From NCBI GenBank assembly GCA_934613165.1, contig CAKTSW010000112.1, positions 1 through 5,584 on the forward strand: DNA of 5,584 nt, given 5' to 3'. The position numbers and the translations under genes were made by a program. The DNA comes from an uncultured Ellagibacter sp. Lineage in GTDB: Bacteria > Actinomycetota > Coriobacteriia > Coriobacteriales > Eggerthellaceae. The notes below the pieces were generated by a model. The model was not told where the DNA came from. It saw nothing but the letters and a program-made list of their open reading frames with translations, and ran no database searches. This document shows positions 1 to 5,083 of the stretch, in pieces (the first letter of the stretch is position 1; each line of letters begins with the position of its first letter).

Positions 1-498
1 GCCTCGGGGCTCGATGTGAAGGTGTCCGAGATCCACGGCATGGCGCAGCGCGGCGGCGCGGTCACGACGGTCGTCCGCTTCGGCGACGACGTGCGATCCA
101 TGGTCGCCGACCTCGGCTGCGCCGACTGCGTCGTCTCCTTCGAGACGACCGAGACGCTCCGAAACCTGCCGTATCTGAAGGAGGGCGGCAGCCTCTTCGT
201 GAACGACGAGGCCATAAAGCCGCTCCCCGTCGCCACGGGGCGCGCCTCCATGCCGGAAAACGCCCGTGGGCGCCTTTCCGATCTGGGCGCCGTGCTCATC
301 CCCGCGACCGAGCTCGCCCGCTCGGCGGGAACCCCGAAGGCGGCCAACGTCGTGCTCCTCGGCGCGCTTTCGCGTGCGCTCGGGTTCGAAGGCGATGTGT
401 GGCAGCGCGTCATCGAAGCGCGCGTGCCCGAGAAGTACCTCGACGTGAACTGCCGTGCGTTCAAGCTCGGCGCTTCGTTCGCGCCTGAAAACGAGTAA
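1..498 (+). CDS. iorB: Indolepyruvate:ferredoxin oxidoreductase, beta subunit (5' partial)
   Basis: The reading frame is open from base 1 and ends at TAA 496-498, so the N-terminus (roughly the first 20-30 residues, normally a glycine-rich nucleotide-fold start) is missing; the GTG at 16 is probably internal. The visible 165 residues carry the hallmark of the POR gamma-type domain, VKVSEIHGMAQRGG at residues 6-19, followed by the rest of the domain. In the known enzyme, IorB pairs with the TPP- and iron-sulfur-containing IorA in the cytoplasm. The complex oxidises aryl-pyruvates made by transamination of Trp, Phe and Tyr to arylacetyl-CoA, CO2 and reduced ferredoxin, reversibly. The domain is shared with other 2-keto acid oxidoreductases, but the SEIHGMAQRGG block together with the paaK and ACT neighbours favours the indolepyruvate type. 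The next gene starts 10 bases after the stop, indicating co-transcription. Confidence 0.9.
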   Translation, partial: ASGLDVKVSEIHGMAQRGGAVTTVVRFGDDVRSMVADLGCADCVVSFETTETLRNLPYLKEGGSLFVNDEAIKPLPVATGRASMPENARGRLSDLGAVLIPATELARSAGTPKAANVVLLGALSRALGFEGDVWQRVIEARVPEKYLDVNCRAFKLGASFAPENE

Positions 499-502
499 GG
501 AG
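497..502 (+). promoter_or_regulatory. Ribosome binding site of the ACT-domain gene
   Basis: AAGGAG overlaps the iorB stop codon and sits 6 bases before ATG 509. It decides the start: the reading frame is open upstream to an ATG at 455 inside iorB, but that one has no comparable site. The overlap suggests translational coupling with iorB. Confidence 0.85.
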
Positions 503-508
503 CTCCTC

Positions 509-931
509 ATGAGCGTATCTCAGATCAGCGTATTCATCGAAAGCGAGCCGGGGCACCTTGTCCGCGTGCTCGATTCCTTCGTCGAGGCCGGCATCAACGT
601 GCGCGGCTACAGTGCCTCCGACACCGGCGATTACGGCATCGTCCGCTTCATCGTCGACGACCCGGACGCGGCCCTTTCGGTTCTTCGCGACCAGAACGCC
701 GCGGCGACGAAGAGCGAGGTCCTCTGCCTGCGCCTTGCCGACACGCCGGGCGAGCTCGCGCGTGTCATGGGGATCATCGCGGCGCATCATATCAACGTTG
801 CGTACAGCTATTCGCTCATCAGCACCTATATCGTCCTCTCGGTGAACGACCTCGCTGCCGCCGAGAGGATGCTCGAAAGCGAGCCTGTTGAGCTTATCGG
901 ACAAGACGACCTGAAGCATCTCGTCGCCTAA
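509..931 (+). CDS. Tandem ACT-domain protein, probable amino-acid sensor of the ior/paaK operon
   Basis: This 140-residue protein consists of two consecutive ACT folds. The first (about 3-68) opens with the strand QISVFIESEPGHLVRVLDSF and the turn GINVRGYSASDTGDYGIVRFIVDD. The second (about 72-138) repeats the pattern with CLRLADTPGELARVMGIIAAHHINVAYSYS. The PGxL(V/A)RV signature at the start of each first helix is typical of ACT domains, where the loop and helix form the amino-acid site at a dimer interface. No catalytic domain is attached, so it resembles the stand-alone COG4747-type ACT proteins often found beside iorAB and aryl-CoA ligase genes. Its place between iorB and paaK suggests that it senses an aromatic amino acid or aryl acid and modulates one of these enzymes. 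The ligand and target are inferred. The start is fixed by a strong Shine-Dalgarno site. Confidence 0.85.
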   Translation: MSVSQISVFIESEPGHLVRVLDSFVEAGINVRGYSASDTGDYGIVRFIVDDPDAALSVLRDQNAAATKSEVLCLRLADTPGELARVMGIIAAHHINVAYSYSLISTYIVLSVNDLAAAERMLESEPVELIGQDDLKHLVA

Positions 932-965
932 CGCGTTTTCGCAACGTAGGAACTTGGAGAATACC

Positions 966-2351
966 GTGAACACCCCTCAAACCCCCGCATTCGACCCGTC
1001 CGTGAAGGGCGCCGCGCTCAAAGCGGCTCAAGCCGGCGATTTCGACGTGCTGCCCATGTACGACCGCGCGATGGAAACCTCGAGCCGCGAGCGCATCCGC
1101 GCCATCCAGCTCGAAAAGCTCATCGCCCAGGTTCAGTACACCTACGAGAACGTCGAATGGTACCGCGCGAAGATGGACGAGATGGGCGTGTCGCCCGCCG
1201 ACATCAAAACGCTCGACGACGTGCGTAAGCTTCCCTTCACGGACAAGACCGCGCTGCGCGACACCTTCCCGTACGGCCTGTTCGCCCAACCGCTCGACAA
1301 GATCGTCGAGATGCATGCGTCTTCCGGTACCACCGGCAAGCCGATCGTCGTCGGCTACACCGAGCACGATATGCAGGTATGGAGCGAGTGCATCGCGCGT
1401 CTCGCGAGCATGGCGGGCGTCGTCCCGGGTGATCGCGTGCAGATGGCGTTCGGCTACGGCATGTTCACCGGCGGGTTCGGCCTGCACTACGGCTGCATGA
1501 AGCTCGGCTGCACGATGATCCCCGCGGGTTCGGGCAACACCGAGCGCCATATCCAGATGATCCAGGATTACGGCACCACCGTCCTCATCGCCACGCCCAC
1601 CTACGCGCTCCATATCTGCGAGGTCGGCGAGAAGATGGGCTACGACTGGTCGAAATCGACCCTGCGCGTGGGGCTGTTCGGCGGCGAGCCGTGCCCGCCG
1701 GGCCTGAAAGCCGAAATCGAGAGCCGCATGCACATCGTCTGCACCGACAACTACGGCCTCACCGAGGTCATGGGGCCGGGCGTTTCGGGCGAATGCCTCG
1801 CCGAGCGCGACATGCAGCACATCGCCGAGGACCACTTCCTCTGGGAAGTCGTCGATCCGGCGACGGGGGAGCCTGTTCCCGAAGGTGAGATGGGCGAGCT
1901 CGTGCTCACACCGCTCGACAAGGAGGGCATCCCCGTTTTGCGCTACCGCACGCACGACTTGACGCGCGTCGTCACGGAGCGCTGCCGCTGCGGGCGCACG
2001 CATGCGCGCATGCAGAAGGTTCGCTCGCGCTGCGACGACATGCTCATCATCCGCGGCACGAACGTGTTCCCGAGCCAGGTCGAAGACGTGCTCGCGGGAA
2101 TCGAGGGCGTGACCCCGCATTACCTCATCGTGGTCGACAACGAAACAGGCCTCGACCGCATGACGGTCCACGTGGAACTCAAGCCCGAGGCGTTCAGCGA
2201 CTCCTTCGAGGAGATGGACCGCTTCCGCGCGTTCATCGCCGACAAGCTGAAGGGAACGCTGCTCGTCGGCGTGAAGGTGAAGCTCGTCGAACCGGGCGGC
2301 ATCGAGCGCACGACCGGCAAGGCGAAGCATGTGAAGGATTTGCGCAAGTAG
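966..2351 (+). CDS. paaK: Phenylacetate-CoA ligase family aryl-CoA ligase (AMP-forming)
   Basis: A 461-residue adenylate-forming enzyme of normal PaaK length (about 430-460). Known family members convert phenylacetate or a related arylacetate, ATP and CoA to arylacetyl-CoA, AMP and PPi in the cytosol. Visible motifs in order: SSGTTGKP at 119-126 (phosphate-binding loop), DNYGLTE at 261-267 (adenine/acyl site), YRTHDL at 327-332 (ribose-binding Asp331), CRCGRTH at 340-346, the hinge region RCDDMLIIRGTNVFPSQVE at 355-373 leading into the small C-terminal domain, and ERTTGKAKH at 447-455 with Lys452 as the expected catalytic lysine. GTG 966 is chosen because GGAG at 956-959 lies 6 bases upstream; a TTG at 954 would add four residues but has no well-spaced site. 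The gene lies 34 bases after the ACT gene and ahead of a terminator hairpin. Exact substrate (phenyl-, hydroxyphenyl- or indoleacetate) cannot be read from the sequence. Confidence 0.92.
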   Translation: MNTPQTPAFDPSVKGAALKAAQAGDFDVLPMYDRAMETSSRERIRAIQLEKLIAQVQYTYENVEWYRAKMDEMGVSPADIKTLDDVRKLPFTDKTALRDTFPYGLFAQPLDKIVEMHASSGTTGKPIVVGYTEHDMQVWSECIARLASMAGVVPGDRVQMAFGYGMFTGGFGLHYGCMKLGCTMIPAGSGNTERHIQMIQDYGTTVLIATPTYALHICEVGEKMGYDWSKSTLRVGLFGGEPCPPGLKAEIESRMHIVCTDNYGLTEVMGPGVSGECLAERDMQHIAEDHFLWEVVDPATGEPVPEGEMGELVLTPLDKEGIPVLRYRTHDLTRVVTERCRCGRTHARMQKVRSRCDDMLIIRGTNVFPSQVEDVLAGIEGVTPHYLIVVDNETGLDRMTVHVELKPEAFSDSFEEMDRFRAFIADKLKGTLLVGVKVKLVEPGGIERTTGKAKHVKDLRK

Positions 2352-2372
2352 CAAATGACCTGCGAGTTTAGG

Positions 2373-2410
2373 GCGATGCCGGCGATGTGTTCGCCGGCAT
2401 CGCGTCGTTT
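2373..2410 (+). terminator. Hairpin terminator closing the iorB-ACT-paaK operon
   Basis: A perfect 13-bp GC-rich stem (2373-2385 paired with 2391-2403) with a 5-base TGTGT loop lies 21 bases after the paaK stop. Only a broken T stretch follows (GTCGTTT, then another TTT at 2418-2420), so termination may be incomplete or may rely on the stem. Its position between paaK and the separately initiated gluQ supports an operon boundary. Confidence 0.7.
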
Positions 2411-2437
2411 GGCGGGGTTTCGTCGGCTGAGCGATGT

Positions 2438-2446
2438 AGGGGAGGG
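2438..2446 (+). promoter_or_regulatory. Ribosome binding site fixing the GTG start of gluQ
   Basis: AGGGGAGGG lies 5 bases before GTG 2452. An in-frame ATG at 2434 is followed at once by a TAG stop, so GTG is the only sensible start. Confidence 0.8.
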
Positions 2447-2451
2447 TTTAC

Positions 2452-3369
2452 GTGGAATCAAAGGTCGTCGGGCGTTTCGCCCCGTCTCCGACGGGTCGGA
2501 TGCACGCGGGCAACATCTACGCCGCGCTCGTCGCGTGGCTCGTCGCCAAATCGCAGGGCGGCGAAATCGTGCTGCGCATCGAGGACTTGGACCGCGAACG
2601 CTCGAAGCCGCGCTTCATCGATGCCGTGCAGCGCGATTTCGAGATGCTCGGGCTTACCTGGGACCGCGGTCCGTTCTTCCAGCACGATCGAGACGAGGCC
2701 TACACGCAGGCGTTTCGCTCGCTTGTCGACAAGGGGCTTGTGTATCCGTGCTATTGCACGCGCGCCGATCTGCATGCGGCATCGGCTCCGCATCGGGGGG
2801 AGAAGCTCGTCTACCCGGGCACATGCCGTCGCTTGAGCGCCGAGGAACGGGCGGCGAAGGAAGCGTCCGGCCGCAAGCCCGCGTCGCGCCTCATGGTCGA
2901 CGACGAGGTGATCGCGTTTCACGATGCGGTGCAGGGTTGCTATAGCCAGAACTTGAAACGCGACTGCGGCGACTTCCTTATCCGCAGGTCGGACCAGGCA
3001 TTTGCCTACCAGCTCGCCGTCGTCGTCGACGATGCGGCGCAGGGCGTGACGAGCGTCGTGCGAGGGGTCGACCTGCTCTGCTCCACGCCGCAGCAGATCT
3101 ACCTGCAGAACCTGCTCGGGTTCGAGCATCCTGAATACGCCCATATCCCGCTGCTCGTCGCCGAAGAGAATAGGCGTCTGTCGAAGCGCGACCACGACGC
3201 GTCCCTTGAAACGCTCCTCGAGCGCTTCAAGACCCCTGAGGCGATTTTGGGACACATCGCCGGCATCACCGGGCTTGCCCCCACCTGCGAGCCCGCATCC
3301 GCGGAGGAACTTCTCTCTTGCTTTTCTCTCGATGCGCTGCATGGTAGAATTCAAGTGAAATGGGAATAA
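2452..3369 (+). CDS. gluQ: Glutamyl-Q tRNA(Asp) synthetase (GluRS paralogue without anticodon-binding domain)
   Basis: The protein is 305 residues, close to E. coli YadB/GluQ-RS (about 300) and far shorter than full GluRS (about 470-500). It begins with the class I synthetase block GRFAPSPTGRMHAGN (7-21), where HAGN at 18-21 is the HIGH-type motif. RIEDLD at 42-47 recognises glutamate. A zinc site is formed by Cys100, Cys102, Tyr121 and Cys125, the GluQ-RS pattern. The KMSKS-type loop is RLSKRDHD at 242-249 with Lys245. The chain then stops after a short helical tail, without the C-terminal anticodon-binding domain. Known family members activate glutamate without tRNA and attach it to queuosine at position 34 of tRNA(Asp). 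This implies that the cell makes or salvages queuosine, which is not shown here. A truncated ordinary GluRS is less likely because zinc site and length both match GluQ. The last codons overlap a promoter for the next gene. Confidence 0.88.
   Translation: MESKVVGRFAPSPTGRMHAGNIYAALVAWLVAKSQGGEIVLRIEDLDRERSKPRFIDAVQRDFEMLGLTWDRGPFFQHDRDEAYTQAFRSLVDKGLVYPCYCTRADLHAASAPHRGEKLVYPGTCRRLSAEERAAKEASGRKPASRLMVDDEVIAFHDAVQGCYSQNLKRDCGDFLIRRSDQAFAYQLAVVVDDAAQGVTSVVRGVDLLCSTPQQIYLQNLLGFEHPEYAHIPLLVAEENRRLSKRDHDASLETLLERFKTPEAILGHIAGITGLAPTCEPASAEELLSCFSLDALHGRIQVKWE
3342..3350 (+). promoter_or_regulatory. Extended -10 promoter for the universal stress gene, inside the 3' end of gluQ
   Basis: TGGTAGAAT matches the extended -10 consensus TGnTATAAT at all but one specified base. 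It is unusually AT-rich for this DNA. No good -35 is present: TTTTCT at 3322-3327 lies at 17-base spacing and matches at only three positions, as expected for an extended -10 promoter. Transcription would start near 3357, inside gluQ, giving a leader of about 75 bases. Confidence 0.6.
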
Positions 3370-3375
3370 TCCCAC

Positions 3376-3430
3376 AGCGGGTTCAGCAAAAGGGGAGTTT
3401 CGAGCCCGCGTATCTTGAAAGCGGGGTTCA
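3376..3430 (+). promoter_or_regulatory. Stress-gene leader with two mutually exclusive hairpins
   Basis: AGCGGGTTCA (3376-3385) and AGCGGGGTTCA (3420-3430) are the same word except for one added G. Between them, GAGCCCGC (3402-3409) can pair with either copy. Upstream pairing gives 8 bp with one G-U and a 17-base loop displaying AGGGGAG (3391-3397). Downstream pairing gives 8 pairs with one bulged G and one G-U around an 11-base loop, and covers GCGGGG, the only purine-rich segment correctly spaced from ATG 3433. The layout resembles a two-state translational switch; the function is inferred. Confidence 0.45.
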
Positions 3431-3432
3431 TC

Positions 3433-3879
3433 ATGGCTTACTCGAAGATTCTCGTCGGATACGATTGCTCGCAGGCGGCGACGCGCGCCCTTGCCGACGC
3501 TTACGAGCTCGTCGATCACGGTATGGCCGAATCGGTCGTCGTTCTCATGGTCACCGATCCCGAACGCACGGGCGACCCTGCGTTCAACGCTGCCGCCCGC
3601 GCTGCGGGCGTGCTTCTCTCGACGATCGGCGACGAGGAAGAGGCGCTCGGGAACCTTAAGAGCAGCCTTGGCGATCAGGTTTCGGGGCATGAGGACGCTA
3701 CGGAGCTTCGCGTCGCGTTCGGGAAACCGCAGGATGCGATTCTCTCGGTGGCTGAAAAGGAAGGGTGCGGGCTCATTGTCATGGGGAGCCGCGGTTTGGG
3801 CGCGGTTCGCGCGATGCTCGGCAGCGTGAGCACCGCCGTGCTTCGCGAGTCTTCCATTCCCGTGCTCGTCACGAAGTAA
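3433..3879 (+). CDS. Universal stress protein, single UspA domain
   Basis: A 148-residue protein, the usual length for one UspA domain. It opens with the first beta strand and Asp of the nucleotide pocket, KILVGYDCS at 5-13. It ends with the family's ATP-loop region VMGSRGLGAVRAMLGSVSTAVLRESSIPVLV, in which Gly118, Gly121, Gly130 and Ser131 are the phosphate-contacting positions. The gap between Gly121 and Gly130 is 8 residues instead of the textbook 9, so nucleotide binding is likely but not certain. Family members are cytoplasmic dimers that help survival under starvation, redox or energy stress; no partner is visible. ATG 3433 is preferred over an in-frame TTG at 3415 because the latter has its purine-rich site 17 bases away. 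The gene lies 63 bases after gluQ, with its own probable promoter and a structured leader, and is closed by a strong terminator. Confidence 0.9.
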   Translation: MAYSKILVGYDCSQAATRALADAYELVDHGMAESVVVLMVTDPERTGDPAFNAAARAAGVLLSTIGDEEEALGNLKSSLGDQVSGHEDATELRVAFGKPQDAILSVAEKEGCGLIVMGSRGLGAVRAMLGSVSTAVLRESSIPVLVTK

Positions 3880-3903
3880 GGAAATCCGATTCGCGACCTT
3901 GTG

Positions 3904-3947
3904 GCGCTCCTCGTGCGCATTTGCGCTGGCGAGGAGCGCTTTTTTTT
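3904..3947 (+). terminator. Strong Rho-independent terminator after the stress gene
   Basis: A perfect 10-bp GC-rich stem (3904-3913 with 3930-3939) is topped by a smaller GCGC/GCGC stem and is followed at once by eight T (3940-3947). It lies 24 bases after the stop. On the minus strand no T run follows the hairpin, so it works mainly for plus-strand transcripts and shields the convergent menA. Confidence 0.95.
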
Positions 3948-3981
3948 CGTCGCTGAATCGAATCACCGTTCGTCAACATCG

Positions 3982-4011
3982 GCGTCGGCAAAGGCTCCTA
4001 CCTGCCGACGC
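3982..4011 (-). terminator. Candidate menA terminator hairpin
   Basis: A perfect 9-bp stem, GCGTCGGCA (3982-3990) with TGCCGACGC (4003-4011), encloses a 12-base loop. It lies 24 bases beyond the menA stop on that gene's strand. Neither strand has a T run after it, so it may act as a weak terminator or an mRNA 3'-end stabiliser. It is assigned to the minus strand because the plus-strand gene already has a strong terminator. Confidence 0.4.
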
Positions 4012-4035
4012 TTCGCCCTTGTGGAGCCGTATGGT

Positions 4036-4989
4036 CTACAGAACGAGCGCCACGGCTCCGCTCGCGAGGATGCCGGCGGCGTAGAATGCCCCGAGCGCGA
4101 TGTTGACGCCGCAGATCTGAGCCATCGCCCCGATGCGCGTCTGGGGAGCGAGCGGGTTCTTCAACAGGGCCTTCAGCAAAGGATACGATGCCAGAAGCGC
4201 GAAGGGGAGGATGATCGCCCCTTTCGTGAAGAACGCGGCGACGATAACCACGATGGCGATCATCCATGCGAAGACGAACGCATGGTAGAGCTTGCGTGCT
4301 CGCGGGCGCCCGAGGCGCGTGGGGAGCGTGTGGCGGTCGGCCTCGATGTCCTTCTCGATGTCGCACGTGTTGTTCGTCATCATGATGAGGCCGACGCCGA
4401 TGATCGTCGGGACGGCCCAGAGCAGCATGACGAAATCGAGCGTGCCCGTGAGCGCCTGGTAGCAGGCGAGCGGGATGATCCCGCCCATCACGAGCCCGCT
4501 AACCGCTTCGCCGATCGGCAAGTAGGAGATGGGCGTTTTGCCCGCCGAGTACAGCACGACGAACACGGCGCCGATGATTCCGAGCAAAAGAGGGATCAAA
4601 CCTACCCGGTAGATGACGTACGCGCCGAGGACGAACGCCGCCACGAGCAGGCCGACGGCCAGTCGAAGCGCCGATTTCGGGTTCACGTTGTTGTACACGA
4701 GGACGGCGTCGGTCGGATCGACGTTGTCGTCTTCGCTGTCGGAGCCTTTCACGTAGTCGTAATAGTCGTTGAAGGTGTTCACCGACGACTGCATGAGGAT
4801 GCATATGACGAGCAGGATGCATGCCATCGTCGCGGAGATGGCGGGGTAGGTCACGGCGGCGCAGCTTGTTGCCACGAGGACGGGCAGGATCGCTGCCGGC
4901 CAGGTGTGGGGCGCTGCAAGCTCCACCGCCATCTTCAAGGTGAAACGTTCGTACGATGCGGTCGGTTGCTTTCGAGATGAATCGGTCAT
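4036..4989 (-). CDS. menA: 1,4-dihydroxy-2-naphthoate polyprenyltransferase (menaquinone biosynthesis)
   Basis: A 317-residue integral membrane protein of the UbiA superfamily with about eight or nine hydrophobic helices. The first aspartate-rich motif is NTFNDYYDYVKGSD at 71-84 (Asp75, Asp78, Asp84). The second is NNTCDIEKDIEADRHTLPTRLG at 205-226 (Asp209, Asp213, Asp217, Arg218). These bind the Mg-diphosphate of the prenyl donor. The NDYYDYxxGxD form and the R-x-TLPTRLG ending are typical of MenA rather than UbiA or heme O synthase. MenA prenylates DHNA to demethylmenaquinone at the cytoplasmic membrane, releasing CO2. ATG 4989 is the first start of any kind downstream of the spacer region; a longer open frame reaches 5109 but would run into the divergent thioesterase gene. 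No good Shine-Dalgarno site lies near this start; the nearest purine run, GGGAAAG, is about 14 bases away, beside a leader hairpin. Confidence 0.9.
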   Translation of the reverse strand: MTDSSRKQPTASYERFTLKMAVELAAPHTWPAAILPVLVATSCAAVTYPAISATMACILLVICILMQSSVNTFNDYYDYVKGSDSEDDNVDPTDAVLVYNNVNPKSALRLAVGLLVAAFVLGAYVIYRVGLIPLLLGIIGAVFVVLYSAGKTPISYLPIGEAVSGLVMGGIIPLACYQALTGTLDFVMLLWAVPTIIGVGLIMMTNNTCDIEKDIEADRHTLPTRLGRPRARKLYHAFVFAWMIAIVVIVAAFFTKGAIILPFALLASYPLLKALLKNPLAPQTRIGAMAQICGVNIALGAFYAAGILASGAVALVL

Positions 4990-5009
4990 TTGTTCGTAGA
5001 TTTCTTTCC

Positions 5010-5030
5010 CGGGCGCCTCGTTCGCGCCCG
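5010..5030 (-). promoter_or_regulatory. Hairpin in the menA leader
   Basis: CGGGCGC (5010-5016) and GCGCCCG (5024-5030) form a perfect 7-bp stem around a 7-base loop, 20 bases before the menA start and within its expected leader. The purine run GGAAAG directly follows the stem on the minus strand. It may influence menA translation; no T run follows, so it is not a standard attenuator. Confidence 0.35.
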
Positions 5031-5036
5031 ATGCGT

Positions 5037-5054
5037 TACCATGTGACCTACCAT
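5037..5054 (+). repeat. Direct TACCAT repeat in the divergent promoter spacer
   Basis: TACCAT occurs at 5037-5042 and 5049-5054, 12 bases apart start to start. Each matches the -10 consensus at four of six positions, so either could serve the thioesterase gene, and the second overlaps the minus-strand menA -10. It could also be an operator for joint control. Neither role is proven by sequence. Confidence 0.3.
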
Positions 5055-5058
5055 TGTA
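5053..5058 (-). promoter_or_regulatory. Probable -10 element of menA
   Basis: Read on the minus strand this is TACAAT, five of six matches to TATAAT. The best -35 at 17-base spacing is CAGGCA (5076-5081), three of six. Transcription would begin near 5046, giving a leader of about 57 bases that contains the 5010-5030 hairpin. Confidence 0.45.
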
Positions 5059-5066
5059 CCGTTTTC

Positions 5067-5072
5067 GGGAGG
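5067..5072 (+). promoter_or_regulatory. Ribosome binding site of the thioesterase gene
   Basis: GGGAGG lies 11 bases before ATG 5084, slightly farther than usual. It still supports that ATG over a TTG at 5054, which lies upstream of the site. Confidence 0.65.
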
Positions 5073-5083
5073 TTCTGCCTGCT

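Noticed and set aside
461..973. A 170-codon minus-strand open frame opposite the ACT gene
   Set aside because: It is a shadow; the plus strand has a strong ribosome site and two ACT domains.
894..2354. A 486-codon minus-strand open frame opposite paaK
   Set aside because: It mirrors the paaK codon structure in GC-rich DNA, is very rich in Arg, His and Ala, and shows no recognisable domain, whereas the plus strand has all PaaK motifs.
2409..2438. A promoter for gluQ (TTGGCG plus GATGTA)
   Set aside because: The -10 matches at only two positions and overlaps the ribosome site, so no promoter is claimed; gluQ may be served by read-through or by an unrecognised promoter.
3391..3417. AGGGGAG with TTG 3415 as the stress-gene start
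   Set aside because: The 17-base spacing is too long, and the added residues MKAGFI precede the usual USP start at ATG 3433.
2458..3966. A 502-codon minus-strand open frame across gluQ and the stress gene
   Set aside because: It spans two real genes, their spacer and the terminator, and its low-complexity composition is typical of antisense shadows.
3901..4980. A 359-codon plus-strand open frame opposite menA
   Set aside because: It starts within the terminator hairpin and encodes a charged, His- and Asp-rich sequence without family features; the minus strand has clear MenA motifs.
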